A stretch of 64,000 nt of DNA from Panopea generosa (taxonomy: Eukaryota > Mollusca > Bivalvia > Adapedonta > Hiatellidae): positions 1,364,001 to 1,428,000 of the forward strand of contig CM055912.1 in assembly GCA_029582155.1 (NCBI GenBank), written 5' to 3'. Below, in pieces: positions 22,573-34,524 of the stretch. Each line of letters begins with the position of its first letter. The stretch's first letter is position 1. The translations under genes and the position numbers were made by a program. The notes under the pieces were generated by a model. The model ran no database searches. It saw only the letters and a program-made list of their open reading frames with translations, and was not told where the DNA came from.

Positions 22573-23525
22573 GTCATAACAGCAGAAGTCACAGTTATGT
22601 CAACTAAGTCTTGGAATAAGAACAAGCGATTAACGAGGGAGCACTTGATGCTTTAGAAAGAGCTGTATTTCAGTTAAAAACTGCCAGATTTTTTAAAAAC
22701 CTCATAAAACTTTCAAAATGCAAATGTTTTGATAATAACAAAAATGGTTGTAATTAAATGTGTTTATAGTATTGCTAGTAGTGACTGTTTTTAAAAAAGT
22801 GAGAAAATAAGTAACTGAGATTTTAACTTTTGTTTTCATTTTTGTAATTCTATAATGACTCAGATGCTTTCCGACTGTACCTCCGCCAGTGTTCGCAACT
22901 ACACAAATAAATACTGCAGTGGTAGTGTGCAGATTAAGACTGTTAGATAAGGGGTTAACTAACAAGATTAGAAAAATTATTGTTTCACTAATATTATGTA
23001 TTGTTATTAGGTTTTCTTTTTTTATTTAAATATATTGATGTCTGCAATAAAACTGCATCGAATGCAGTGCGCATTGTACTATTTATAGCACTGAAAAACA
23101 GAGAGTATGGAATACTAGTTTGGTCTAGTAACTCTTGCTCAGGATCCTTCCTTACATATACTCACGATACTATCGCATGCACTATTGTGTCACAAATCAC
23201 TGTATTGCAGTCAATAATAAGAGGCTCCCAAGGGTGGTTTGTTTAGTAGTTATTAAAAAAAGTAATTTTAGTTTTATATGAACGATTTGTTGCTTATATG
23301 CACTAAATTAGCTTGTGGGTTCCAGTTCATTAATACACTGAGGGGAATAAAGCGGATGTTCTTAAAAATTATTTAAGCTTTTTAAGCAAGCAATTATTTA
23401 AGTATTTAGGTATATGTTGGTGAAACAAGAGCCATATGGATGAAAATAGTTATTGTTATTATATTTGTTTTCTGTATATATACCGGTAATCATGTAAATA
23501 GTAACATACTTCAGCACTGTAAATA

Positions 23526-23697
23526 CACTCGAACCTGTGTAAGTGGTCACCTCTATTGAGCAGCATCTTGTCTTTAAGCAGTCTCATTTGCTTTTTACCA
23601 TTTTTATTCTCTAAGGGCAAATTAACCTGTTTTAGGCAAGAGCTACTTTAAAAATTTGCTCCTTCCATTAACTGGCTGCTTAAAACAGGTTTTACTG
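23526..23697. mobile_element. Small TA-flanked MITE (about 170 bp)
   Basis: The left end CACTCGAACCTGTGTAAGTG and the inverted right end (complement CAGTAAAACCTGTTTTAAGC) form imperfect terminal repeats flanked by TA. A single-ended relative is at 6782. Tc1/mariner- or pogo-type mobilisation is inferred. Confidence 0.65.
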
Positions 23698-24052
23698 TAT
23701 TTTATATAAATTTAATACTATGAACCCACATTGTGATTGCGAAGACGATGCTGGAAACATTTTTCATGGACTATGTTTATATTATTCTGTACATCCTGTA
23801 AATTATAGAGGGCAGCATGGTAGATTAGATTTAAACTAAATGTGTCACTCTGTAAATGAAGTTGCTGACCTTATCTACTGTTGTTAGTAAAGGTCAGCTC
23901 TGTACCAGCATAACTTAGTATATACAATATACAGAACATTTTGGTATCCATTTATTAGACACCTCTTGAAAATATTTGCTCAAAGCTGTCTAAAATACTA
24001 ACGTTACTTTTCTCTGTATTTGTAGTACTTGATTGACTGATGCCACACTTGA

Positions 24053-24270
24053 CACAGATAGCTCCAGTGGAAGTTGAGTCTACCAAACATTTGACACCTA
24101 TGTTACATCAGAAGCACGGAGGATTACTGGTATAGAAATGACAGATTCTGGCACCATGAAAATACATGATAATAGTGTGAAACCAGTCTGCATTCACACA
24201 GTTGTCCAGAAACTTGGCAAATGGGTGGGAAAATGTTCTAATCATATTAGTGGCTCATTGACGGTTTGAT
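24053..24270 (+). pseudogene. Coding-like segment with an internal stop
   Basis: A plus-strand frame reads VYQTFDTYVTSEARRITGIE, then MTDSGTMKIHDNSVKPVCIH and QKLGKWVGKCSNHISGS before a stop. Upstream the same frame (DATLDTDSSSGS) is cut by one TGA. Composition is protein-like, but no convincing acceptor excludes the TGA. It lies between the candidate exons at 22,502 and 24,912, whose phases fit each other without it. Confidence 0.3.
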
Positions 24271-24911
24271 TTTCAAGTGCGGATTTCAATAAGTATTATT
24301 GCATTTATACTATTTCAGTATAATGTTTGAACAACTTTATTTTGATAATATTTATCGTTATAGTTTTTGTTAAAAAAAACATAGAATAATTGACATTACA
24401 ATTAACACGCTCAATGTTTTCGTTAGAAGTGCAAATTGTGAAATTTGGACCTTTAATTCACATCATGCTAAAAAATATTGAGCAAAAAGGGTGATAAAAC
24501 TTCCTAGTTGATTGATAAATGTTATTATTCATTTTCTTCTATGTTAAATAATGCAATGTTATTTTTTTATTGATGTTTCTGAAGTTATTGCAATTTTGAT
24601 AATGAAGTGATTGGTATAGCTTGTTTGGCTGAGTATTTTTTATCATTTATTAACTTGTTTGCTTTAATGTTATAAATCTAACATGTATTGTACCTGTCAC
24701 TTTATAAATTAACTATATATATCTGTACACTAATGTTGATTATTGAGTTAAGTATGTGAAAAAATGAAATAAGACAAGAACATTCAACATTTAAAGTAAA
24801 TAAAAATATTATATGAAGTAAAGGAATTCAACTGTAACATTTTATTTCAACCTACAGCAGCCGTTTGAAATTTTTTGTATGCAACAATCTGTCTTTCTAA
24901 TGTGGATGCAG

Positions 24912-25145
24912 AATTATAAATTTCAAGCCAGTAATTATATTGCCCATCTTTGAACACATGCAATTTTATCTACACTTATTTGATACAGCTGGCAAATTTG
25001 ACATCAATTCCATGTTTTGCAAGACTCAACTGATTATATATGGCAAAGATTTATTAGAGGAACCCCTAGTTTATATACGAGAATGTGAGAAACATGTTTT
25101 ACCACAAGTAACTGCCAGCATCAGTTGTATAGCTACATGTACGAG
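24912..25145 (+). CDS. Candidate exon of an unrecognised plus-strand gene
   Basis: An acceptor (TCTTTCTAATGTGGATGCAG) precedes 77 open codons reading IINFKPVIILPIFEHMQFYL and later KDLLEEPLVYIRECEKHVLP, then QVTASISCIATCT. It ends at ACGAG/GTGTGT in phase 2. The one-base start matches the phase of the exon at 22,502-22,572. No family recognised and no downstream exon found in the window. Confidence 0.45.
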
Positions 25146-25336
25146 GTGTGTTAAAAAAATACATGAACTTCTGTAATATTTTCAACATTTAATATTGCAC
25201 ATGAATAAAAATTATATTGACATAAAAAGTAATATTTCCTCTATACAATTGCCAAATTTCATATTGATATTGAATACCGTTATGTAGCAACATCGCTGGT
25301 AAATAGTGGAGCAGTCCGATGACTAAATCTGGGCTA

Positions 25337-25505
25337 GAGTACATACCAATTGATTTATTAAATATTTAGCATCATTTTAATGTCATTGAGGGCTACCAGA
25401 CAATCCATTAACCTAACCACTCTTTACTGGGATCCCAGAAGGTTAACCAGTACTCCAGCACACCCATCTCTGCAAGCAACTGATAACTTCTCTGCATACT
25501 AGTTG
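25337..25505 (-). mobile_element. Headless SINE (family A) fragment
   Basis: Carries the family-A 3' body (inverted TAAATATTTAGCATC and GTTAACCAGTACTCCAGCAC) but no tRNA-like head. Confidence 0.8.
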
Positions 25506-25614
25506 CGACTCTTTGCGAGGGGTCAGAATAAAATCCTTACCAAGCGATTAAGATGTATTTTACTAGGGCTCAACAGGTCAGCGTAAACAAGGACATGCAC
25601 TATGAACATGAACA

Positions 25615-25904
25615 GCTGGGCCAATTAGCTCAGTCGGTAACCTGTCCGACTATCAATCCAGGGGTCATAATATGAATCACCACCTGGCAACATTCTCCAT
25701 GATGACTGATAAATGACATTGTGTCTCATTATCATTTATCTCACTGCTGATTCAAGTGGAAAAGTTATCAGTTACATGCTGAGATGGGGTGTGCTCGAGT
25801 ACTGGTTAACCTTACAGGATCCCAGGAAACAGTTGTTAGGTTTACTGATCATCTGTTAACCCTCGATAGAATAAAAATGACACTAAATATTCAATCAATC
25901 AATA
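25615..25904 (+). mobile_element. tRNA-headed SINE (family A), full length with target duplication
   Basis: Head CCAATTAGCTCAGTCGGTAA, body and TCAA-type tail are all present, flanked by AACATGAACA at 25,605-25,614 and 25,905-25,914. Confidence 0.9.
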
Positions 25905-26204
25905 AACATGAACATACACTATAATTTCAGCAGACAAAGATTTTCATATATCTTTACCAGAAACGGAATTCTCATCCTACACCCACTTTTCATGCCTTCC
26001 TTGCGCTGATATATTGTCACATGGCGCATTAATTCATAAATACCTCGCAGTATGGCTTTTTTGTTCCTAAAAACATCGCACTATGACATACTCATTCTAA
26101 ATACTATGATATTCTTGCGCTACTATAAAAAATAAACTGGAATAAAAAATCTTGGTAAAAACCGGTAGCCATAATTATTTACAAACATCACATCAAAGTT
26201 TGTT

Positions 26205-26280
26205 GTGAAAATAAAAGTTCTTGCAGCTTCGACAAATCACACTCAAGTCTTCCTGGGTAGAACCAGTACTAAGCAGTTAT
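26205..26280 (-). repeat. SINE family C fragment
   Basis: Inverted CTTCCTGGGTAGAACCAGTA block of family C. The head is missing. Confidence 0.65.
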
Positions 26281-26625
26281 TATACCAAATTTATATAGCA
26301 CTTTTCATGCATGCGTGTTCAAGAGTGCTTTACAGATTACAATGTACAAAATATTTACAAACAGGGAAAAATACTTGAAACAGATTTTCAATGATTTAAA
26401 CAGTTGTTTTAGGGCCATATGAAAGTTGGAACATAGATATGCTCTAACCATTTTGATGTTTGTAAATACACTCTTAAAATTAAGAAATTTTACTAGAGCA
26501 AACATTCATAATGTTGAATGCAGGCTGATTAACCATGCATATGTGATAAACCAATCAACAAATAGTCAATAATATTGTATCATTTAAAAATTAAAAAATT
26601 ATATATGTGTAGACGTTATGGTCTG

Positions 26626-27080
26626 TTCAAAGAAAGAATGAATGAATAGGGTTTTATGGCATACCAACACATTATAGTGTAACGTGCACCAAGCGGATTA
26701 TGCACACAATTACTAATACATATGATATATAAGAGTTTTCCTTGGGCTACTTGCCGTTTGATTTAAGAGAAATGGTGAAATAATTTTCCTCAAGCTACTT
26801 TGCTTTATGATTGGATGACAAATGATTGAACAAATGATTCGTGTTTAAAAAGAACAATCACGTACAATTAACTTCTACATATAAAACCAAATTATAAAGG
26901 TTTTGAACTAACGTTTCAAACAAATGTTTCACACAACACTAAACACTATGCCCTAAACTGTGTTTTAAATAAAACTAGTCCTGCAGCACTCCAAACTCGA
27001 AACTCTGAGCTGCACCAAAGTACTTACGTCTCAAACACTTGCTCAGGACTCTGTTTTAAATAAATAAAACTAGTTCTGCA
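26626..27080. repeat. Inverted SINE family E tail and a local duplicated segment
   Basis: Begins with GAATGAATGAATAGGGTTTT, the inverted tail of family E. Further on, the block CTGTTTTAAATAAA...ACTAGT.CTGCAGCA occurs twice, near 26,958 and 27,052. Confidence 0.5.
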
Positions 27081-27263
27081 GCAATGTTCCAAACCTGTCC
27101 CAACACCTGTCTGAGACAAACAATGGCACCCAACAGACTACGACCCGATGCACTGCTCACAAGTTTCAGAGGGTTCTGCAACTCGGTTCAAAACTGCACT
27201 TCTGAGAATCCCTCATTCACTTGTGACACTTGGTCCAAAGTCCCAGTCTGTATTACCAAATAA

Positions 27264-27320
27264 TAATGATTAATTAATTAATTAATTAATTAATTAATTA
27301 GTTAGTTAATTAATTAATTA
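27264..27320. repeat. (TTAA)n microsatellite
   Basis: About 14 units of TAAT/TTAA with one TTAGTTAG interruption. Confidence 0.9.
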
Positions 27321-27710
27321 TGCAGGGTCTTCTTGCAGCTCCTTCTCTGTCGAGTTTGTAACACCAGACTGACCCAGAATACTAGCTGTCAGCTGCTTAT
27401 ATGGCATAAGTCACATGGCCTAGTCACATGACTTCATCCGGGCATTCTTAGTGTTGTTCGACCACATAATGATGTTCAAGATTATGCGGTTCCATTGCAT
27501 TAGCATCCTTAATCAAATTCAATGAGTGTCTGCCTGACAGTTTATTAACTACGTTTTCTGTACGTTTATTAATGTAACTTAATAAACAATAAGGAATACT
27601 TAGACTATTCATATATAAAAGGTAAATATAAAGTTACCAACCAACAGACAAGTATAACGGCGTAACAAAATACACAGATATTATAGATTTCTATACAATG
27701 CGTTTTTCAT

Positions 27711-27765
27711 CACAATAGGTTATTCGATGCCAACAGGAAGGAAGAAACCAGGTTCACCCTACAAG
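27711..27765 (-). repeat. SINE family E fragment
   Basis: Inverted match to the 3' body of the family E copy near 18,160-18,205. Confidence 0.6.
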
Positions 27766-27905
27766 TACAAAAACAACAAATTAATATACAGATCAAAAAA
27801 ATACATCAACATATAAATATGCAGAATGAACCTAGAACCTTTATACCTGCAGAACTGTAGAGTTTCAGCAAATTCTGTCATATTACTCAGATTGTTGCTT
27901 CTTAC

Positions 27906-27969
27906 CACATGCATGAGCCACAGTCCTACGCCTCTTGACTTTGTGTATTTCCTTAAACTGAAGGAGCAT
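27906..27969 (-). CDS. Candidate exon, minus strand, downstream of the CFAP54-like exons
   Basis: An acceptor (TTGGCTTCCCAG) and a perfect donor (CATGTG/GTAAGA) enclose 64 nt. The most protein-like frame reads MLLQFKEIHKVKRRRTVAHA and is also open upstream (HVEPLASQ). The frame required by the phase of the exon at 28,576 is a different one (CSFSLRKYTKSRG...). So either an exon is missing between them or this belongs to another gene. Confidence 0.4.
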
Positions 27970-28349
27970 CTGGGAAGCCAATGGTTCAACATGGTCGGTT
28001 AATTAAAGAGAGAAAAATTTAACAAAGGGCTCAGCACAGAATGGTTTGGAATCGTTTATGAAAAGTGGGTAAAACACCATAGACGGTATGTTGAGCATAA
28101 CGGAGAATATCTTGAATAGGAAAGACTTTTATGTTGACGTCATGTAAATAACGTCATGACCTGTGCTGGTCGCCGGTATGTTACAGTGTTTAAATTCATG
28201 TAAAATTGTTGTTCATATAATTATATAAACCTTTGTAAATTCGTGATAATGCACAAATATGATGTATAAAATGTATGTGAAAATCTTCTAAAATTTAACT
28301 TATTAGTTTCCAATATATAGAACATGTCGCGTTGTTTTGGGACCACCCT

Positions 28350-28495
28350 GAGGCTCGTACATGCATATAACAATACACACAAACAACAATACACACATAT
28401 AACAAAACACACATATAACAATACACACAAACAACAATACACACATATAACAATACACACAAATAACAATACACACATATAATAACAATACATTA
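28350..28495. repeat. Short-unit tandem repeat (AACAATACACACA...)
   Basis: About eight imperfect units of 16-19 bp. It keeps minus-strand frames open and so creates spurious ORFs. Confidence 0.85.
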
Positions 28496-28575
28496 CAAAA
28501 AAACTTAGCACTGATGCAATCGAACTAGAAAACACTAAACATTTAAGTTTGTTGAACTGTCCTGCTCCTCCTGAC

Positions 28576-28625
28576 CTGGGTAACACGTCTGTCGAGATCT
28601 TCTTCAGGAGGCTGGTCCCCAACAA
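28576..28625 (-). CDS. CFAP54-like gene, exon (28.6 kb)
   Basis: An acceptor (GGCTATTGATCCAACCAG) and donor (TTACCCAG/GTCAGG) enclose LLGTSLLKKISTDVLP plus two bases. The phase-0 start matches the phase-0 end of the exon at 28,772-28,923, so the two join without a break. Another frame of the same 50 nt (VVGDQPPEEDLDRRVTQ) is also open, but its phase does not fit. Assignment to CFAP54 rests on the exon chain, not on this exon alone. Confidence 0.5.
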
Positions 28626-28771
28626 CTGGTTGGATCAATAGCCGAAATAAAGGTAAAGTGCAGTAATTAGTATTTGCATGAATCACATCGCTCTTCACCA
28701 GTTATTATTTTTTATTAATTCTATTATTTATCATTTTTACCTATATATTAACATAAATTTATAATAATTAC

Positions 28772-28923
28772 CTGTACCAGACTTGGAAGATTCTGGCATG
28801 GTATCGTCTTGCTCACGAGGCGAACCTGACCTTCCACGCCGGTGGCCACATTGGACAGGTAGATTATCAATGAGTAGAATGCTGGTGCAACTATAATCTT
28901 AACATTCAGATGTCTGTGCCAGC
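28772..28923 (-). CDS. CFAP54-like gene, clean exon (28.8 kb)
   Basis: A GATTTCAG acceptor and GTACAG/GTAATT donor enclose 152 nt with one uninterrupted frame: WHRHLNVKIIVAPAFYSLII, then YLSNVATGVEGQVRLVSKTI and PCQNLPSLVQ. The two-base start fits the one-base end of the exon at 30,792-30,972. There are no stops or frameshifts, and the helix-rich composition is typical of large axonemal scaffold proteins. Role, if the CFAP54 reading is right: central-apparatus protein of motile cilia and flagella. Confidence 0.6.
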
Positions 28924-28999
28924 CTGAAATCATAGAAACACAAATAAGCATATGATTATGAGCATAAAATCCAAAATTCAAATACGTTTGTGTATTATA

Positions 29000-29110
29000 T
29001 ATGTGTATCATATATAAGTATGATATATACGTATGTGTATCATATATACAAATGTGTATCATATATATGTATGTGTATCATATATATGTATGTGTATCAT
29101 ATATACACTT
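29000..29110. repeat. (TATGTGTATCATATA)n short tandem repeat
   Basis: Five to six imperfect units of 20-22 bp, palindromic in part (TATATGATACACATATATA). Abuts the acceptor side of the exon at 28,772. Confidence 0.8.
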
Positions 29111-29584
29111 TCATTTATTGACTTGCAGAATATGGAATTAAATGAAAATTCATTTAAAATAAGAGTTTACGAGTTATTAAAACAATCAATCCAAACTTGC
29201 ATCTACCAAATATCTATACTGAAGTTTCCTTTTGATCTATGTGTAGTGAAAACGTTACAACATATGGAGAAAACAAGTGATTTAATATATGTTTGGTTAT
29301 GTATCAAAATACTGAGGATAAACTTAAACGTATGAGTTTATCATTAAAGTGTATTATAATATTTTCTAGTCACCAGATAAAAAATACATTGCTATTTTGT
29401 TACATGTTTATACTGCTTAGATACAAGTTAAAGGAAATTATTCACTAATTTAAATTCATAGAATTATTACTTCTTAATGTTTTTGTAGTAGACATGTATA
29501 TATATAAATTTGGAACAACTCTAATAAAGCAGATTTAAAATGAAACCTTTACATAAAAAATATAAAATCATAGACTCATTACAA

Positions 29585-29795
29585 ACCTTTTGTGAAGCAC
29601 ATGGTCCAGGAATAGAGTACTAAACCCAGGATCGGAGGGTCGTGGGTTCGATCCTCCCCCACGGCTATGTGTAGTGTCCTTGAGCAAGATACTTTTTCCA
29701 CATATGCTTAATACTGGTTCTACCCAGGAAGACTTCAAACATGATTTGTATAAGTTGTAATAACTTGTTTCACAATCAAAGTAAACTAATCATGT
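29585..29795 (+). mobile_element. tRNA-headed SINE (family C), well preserved
   Basis: Head with CATGGTCCAGGAATAGAGTA and GGTCGTGGGTTCGATCCTCC (B-box), body with TCCTTGAGCAAGATAC and TCTACCCAGGAAGACTTC, end AACTTGTTTCACAATCAAAG. Confidence 0.85.
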
Positions 29796-30377
29796 TTAAA
29801 CTATTAACCTTGAAGAGATATCCAGATAGGAAGCAGCATTCTGTTCTCAACCCAAGGTCAGAGGTCAAAATGAGCCTGAAAATCAGAAGTTTGTTTCAGA
29901 TTTTATTCTCAACAGGTCACAGACTTAAAATATAAATTTCCTTAAGTCAATACAACAATCAGTCACTGTGTTATCATAATTCAGTTTCATTTTTTAGTTT
30001 TTCTGATGATTTTCAGTTTGTTGTTGAACATACTTTTGTAAGAACTTAAGAAGTGTTTTCACATGAAAAAGCAATAGAATCGTGACCTCAAAGCCCTCTC
30101 ACAGCATAAAGCCATAAATAGTTTGGTAAACTTGTTTAGCTTTTTAAAGTTTTTAAAAAGCAAAATTCAATTTCAAAGATATGTTTACTTAATTTGTTTC
30201 TTTTTTATAATTTGTTAAAAATAATTCAATAAAATAAAAGAAGTCAATGTGAGGAAAACCTCAACATGGTGTACAATCGGAACAGTTCTTTTCAGCCTTT
30301 GATTTACACAATCTAAATTATTGAAGTTTATACTATCTAAAATAATTGAACAGAGCTATGCATCTAAAATCTCAAGT

Positions 30378-30610
30378 TCTCCGTGGCCTGGTGGTCTATG
30401 GTAATGTCTCAAGTTTTACTAACCTCTCACCACTGAGGTCCTGGGTTTGAGCCCAGCTTGGTAAAACAAAACATTATTTGTAAAGGTTTGCCAATTACTT
30501 GTGGAAGGATTGTAGTTCTTCTTCAACACGTTCTGAAGTCATTCTCCCTTACAACAGTTTGATGATGTGGCTCTGAAATTCATCTGGCGTTTTATCCTTT
30601 TAATAGTGAT
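30378..30610 (+). mobile_element. tRNA-headed SINE (family B)
   Basis: Head CTCCGTGGCCTGGTGGTCTA and GTCCTGGGTTTGAGCCC. Body degenerate compared with the 51,735 copy. Confidence 0.75.
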
Positions 30611-30686
30611 TCATTGGAAACCAATTGATGGGCGGACAAACAGACAGACAGGGCTAACACTTAATGCCACATCAATTTTCTTTAAA

Positions 30687-30702
30687 TGGCTGGGGGGGGG
30701 GG
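30687..30702. repeat. G homopolymer
   Basis: A run of about 14 G. Similar runs occur as C at about 40,614-40,634 and as G at about 34,050, 56,904 and 63,450. Exact lengths are likely unreliable in any assembly. Confidence 0.9.
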
Positions 30703-30791
30703 GGGAATAAATTATCCATATTCCTTTCGCTTACTATCAATAACTGTACTTTTACCCATTATTCACTACAGGCAGGACCACAACTGCATAC

Positions 30792-30972
30792 CTATAGCTG
30801 TCTCATGTACTAACTTCCAATCTGTGACCTGGGTATGGGTACTGTGTGTACATCCGAAGGATCAAGGTACTCTTTCCTGCTGATATCTCTGGGCATAGTG
30901 GACTGAGGTCGCACACTGGGTTCAGAATAAAGTCCATGTGCAATGGCTGTCTACTTTAAGCACCTTCTGACA
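30792..30972 (-). pseudogene. CFAP54-like gene, exon with frameshifts (30.8 kb)
   Basis: Good borders (ACCTTCTGACACTGAGGAAG inverted gives TTCCTTCCTCAG; donor GCTATAG/GTATGC). No single frame is open: it starts CQKVLK, continues in another frame as TAIAHGLYSEPSVRPQSTMP then RDISRKEYLDPSDVHTVPIP, and ends in a third as VTDWKLVHETAI. The last frame ends in the phase needed by the exon at 28,772. Intact splice sites with at least two frame changes indicate recent decay or base-calling errors. Confidence 0.55.
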
Positions 30973-31491
30973 CTGAGGAAGGAACATGGACATATCAAAA
31001 ACACTTTCCAGAGACATGATAACCATTACTTTAATTTACTTTTTAAGTTTCGCTGATTATTGTTACTCTTTTACAATTTTATTGATTTACATCCAAGTAC
31101 TTCCAATTTATTATTGCGAATATTTCTTAATATTTTATCAATGTTCATAACAAAAAAATATAACCTAAATTTACAGGTATGGCAATTTATATAGAAATCA
31201 TAATTATGAAGTACAAAATGAGAAATTGATGGAATATTATCAGATTTGTTAAAAAATTGTTATGTGTCCCGACTTTTATTATATATCATTTTCCTGAAAA
31301 GTAAGTATGTCCCAATATGTAGGTAAATACAGTGTATGAATATTTGTGACTTGTTCAAAAGATCATATTTATCTATAACCTGCAAATAACTAAATAGAAT
31401 TTTATTGTCTTGTACAGAAAAAGTGGTAGAGAATCAAACCTGTGACCCTGTCATTATGCTTCAATAATCAATTGTAAAATTCAATTTCCTT

Positions 31492-31722
31492 TTTTTTTGG
31501 AAATGGGGTTTAACAGCATTTTCAACACATTTCATGCTATATATGGTATATCTAGTTTTATTGATGACGGAAGACCTCAGAATGAATCTAAGATGAACCA
31601 CCATCCTTCCGCAAATAACTTGCAACCTTTCTCACATAAAGGTTTAGGCGCAAGCTGGACTCGAACCTACAACCTTAGCAGTGAGAGGTAAGTGATGGCC
31701 CCTTTGACCACATGGCCACGAA
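31492..31722 (-). mobile_element. tRNA-headed SINE (family B), inverted
   Basis: Inverted GGGGTTTAACAGCATTTTC tail, GAAGACCTCAG body and GTGAGAGGTAAGTGATGG/CCACATGGCCACG head. Confidence 0.8.
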
Positions 31723-32017
31723 TATCATCCTCTTGTATACAAAACATACAGTACAGCATCAGACCCATGAACCTGCCATTTTCAATACGATAGTCTTATA
31801 TTCATCAGTTTTTCTAAACACCACTGGTGACTATGTGCACTTACTGTTTTGCTGATTGGTCAGATACAATATCATGAGTTTGCGACTGTGTTGCAGAGCC
31901 CCTGATGTGTACTGTTACTTGTCAAATGCTTCATAAAGAACAGAAAAACTGTACAGCACATCAAGGGGCACTGATATATTTTAGAGAGCATATCCTTGCT
32001 CGTAAACAATCCATGAC

Positions 32018-32094
32018 CCAGGGGATCAATGCCTTCAGTACGTCTACGTTGGGCTTGAACCAGAAGTGGGATGCTTTGTTCTGTATACCTCTCA
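32018..32094 (-). CDS. CFAP54-like gene, exon (32.0 kb) next to the 36-bp array
   Basis: After CTCTTAG the frame reads, from the second base, ERYTEQSIPLLVQAQRRRTE then GIDPL. The RYTEQ..PLLV.AQR pattern is what I remember from the CFAP54 family just after a K.W..LV..A segment. Here that segment is in the preceding exon (34,842-35,069), whose two-base end fits this one-base start. The donor (CCCCTGG/GTCATG) is plausible but not strong, and the same frame stays open beyond it. The acceptor lies directly against the 36-bp satellite, so the polypyrimidine tract is satellite-like. This is the exon that most suggests CFAP54. Confidence 0.5.
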
Positions 32095-33895
32095 CTAAGA
32101 GTAGATACAAAATACAACACTTTACTGTCACTGAAAGTAGAGACAAAATACAACACTTTACTGTCACTGAGAGTAAAGACAAAATACAACACATCACTGT
32201 CACTGAGAGTACAGACAAAATACAACACATCACTGTCACTGAGAATAGAGACAAAAAAAAAATTACTGTCACTGATAGTAAAGACAAAACACAGCATTTT
32301 ACTGTCACTGAGAGAAGAGACAAAATACAACACTTTAATGTCACTAAGAGTAGAGACAAAATACAACACTTTACTGTCACTGAGAGAAGAGACAAAATAC
32401 AACAAATCACTGTCACTGAGAGTAAAGACTTCACTGTCACTGAGAATAGAGACAAAATACAACAAATCAATGTCACTGAGAGTTAAGACAAAATACAACA
32501 TTTTACTGTCACTGAGACTAGACAAAATACAACACATCACTGTCACTGAGAGTAAGAGACAAAATACAACACTTGACTGTCACTGAGAGTAGAGACAAAA
32601 TACAACACTTGACTGTCACTGAAAGTAGAGACAAAATACAACAAATCACTGTCATTGAGAGTAAAGACAAAATACAACAAATCACTGTCACTGAAAGTAG
32701 GCACAAAATACAACACATCACTGTCACTGAGAGTAGAGACAAAATACAACACATCACTGCCATTGAGAGTAGAGACAAAATACAACACATCACTGTCACT
32801 GATAGTACAGACAAAATACACCACATCACTGTCATTGAGAGTAAAGACAAAATACAACACTTTACTGTCACTGAGTACAACACTTTATTGCCACTGAGAG
32901 TAAAGACAAAATACAACACTTGACTGTCACTGAAAGTAGAGACAAAATACAACAAATCACTGTCACTGAGAGTAAAGACAAAATACAACAAATCACTGTC
33001 ACTGAAAGTAGGCACAAAATACAACACATCACTGTCACTGAGAGTAGAGACAAAATACAACACATCACTGCCATTGAGAGTAGAGACAAAATACAACACA
33101 TCACTGTCACTGATAGTACAGACAAAATACACCACATCACTGTCACTGAGAGTAAAGACAAAATACAACACTTTACTGTCACTGAGTACAACACTTTACT
33201 GCCACTGCAAATAGAGACAAAATACAACACAATACTGTCACTGAGAGTAAAGATAAAATACAACACTTTACTGTCACTGAGAGTAGAGACAAAATACAAC
33301 AAATCACTTTACTGTCACTGAGAATAGAGACAAAATAAAAACAAATTACTGTCACTGAGAGTAAAGACAAAATACAAATTTTTACTGTCACTGAGAGTAG
33401 AGACAAAAACAACACTTTACTGTCATTGAGAGTAGAGATAAAATACAACAATTGACTGTCACTGAGAGCAGAGGCAAAATACAACAAATCACTGTCAATT
33501 ATAGTAAAGACAAAATACAACACACCACTGTCACAGAGAGTAGAGACAAAATACAACACATCACTGTCACAGAGAGTAGAGACAAAATACAACACTTGAC
33601 TGTCACTGAGAGTAGAGACAAAATACAACACTTGACTGTCACTGAGAGTAGAGACAAAATACAACACTTGACTGTCACTGAGAGTAGAGACAAAATACAA
33701 CAAATCACTGTCACTGAGAGTGCTTTACTGTTACTGAGAATATAGACAAAATACAACAAATCACTGTCACTGAGAGTAAAGACAAAATACAACAAATCAC
33801 TGTCACTGAAAGTAGACACAAAATAAACACATCACTGTCACTGAGAGTAGAGACAAAATACAGCACTTAACTGTCACTGAGAGTGGAGAGCAGAC
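32095..33895. repeat. 36-bp satellite array (about 50 units) with higher-order duplication
   Basis: The unit is about ACTGTCACTGAGAGTAGAGA plus CAAAATACAACACTTT. Because 36 is divisible by three and the unit lacks stops in several frames, long ORFs appear on both strands (12-residue repeats such as TVTESRDKIQHI), but nothing else supports translation. A block at about 32,611-32,921 is repeated at about 32,922-33,232, including the same truncated unit, which shows a 311-bp duplication. It lies in an intron of the CFAP54-like gene. Confidence 0.95.
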
Positions 33896-34179
33896 ACCAA
33901 TGTTTTACCTCAAAGTGAAAAAGGGGCCATAACTCCTTCATATATTAATTTAATACATAGATATCATCAGAAGTTATTGATTAGAAACCAAACTTTATTA
34001 CTGAATGAGTGGAAAGGGGTAACATTCATCTTTATTTGAATGGGAGTGGGGGGGGGGGTCATAAACAGGAATATTGACATTCTGATATCAAAGACGTAAC
34101 TTCATGTATGTTTCATGTAACTACCGACATTGTTTATTGAATGTTTGTCTAAATTTATCGTTTCAAAATTTTGAGTTTG

Positions 34180-34345
34180 AAGCTGGTGGTGCAGTTGATA
34201 TAGTGTTGGACACTCACGCCCAAAGTCATTGGTTCAACCTGATGGTCTCTAAAACACAAAAACAACACTCAGTACTGATTCTACCCAGGAAGCAGAATCG
34301 AGAGCAATTCATATAAGCTCTGAGCTTTCTTTGCAATCAAGCAAA
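34180..34345 (+). mobile_element. SINE family C copy, degenerate
   Basis: GCTGGTGGTGCAGTTGATAT head, TCTACCCAGGAAG body and TTTGCAATCAAGC end. Confidence 0.65.
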
Positions 34346-34524
34346 AATAAATTATTATAAATTAATAATACTAATAAATGGGCAATTAGTATCTTACCAC
34401 TTAGTGTGATCTCTTATAACTGGAGATGTATGGGTATGGCAACTATTGGTGGTAGGAAGCATGATTAGTTATACTAATTTAATTTAGATGGCAAACAAAG
34501 CTCAGTGTTTACATGTATAAATCG

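Noticed and set aside
28221-28625. Minus-strand 134-codon Cys/Val/Tyr-rich ORF
   Set aside because: The middle is a short tandem repeat; only its first 50 bases belong to an exon.
31872-33819. Several ORFs of 97-224 codons on both strands
   Set aside because: Products of the 36-bp satellite. Only the non-repeat part at 32,018-32,094 has splice borders and a family-like reading.
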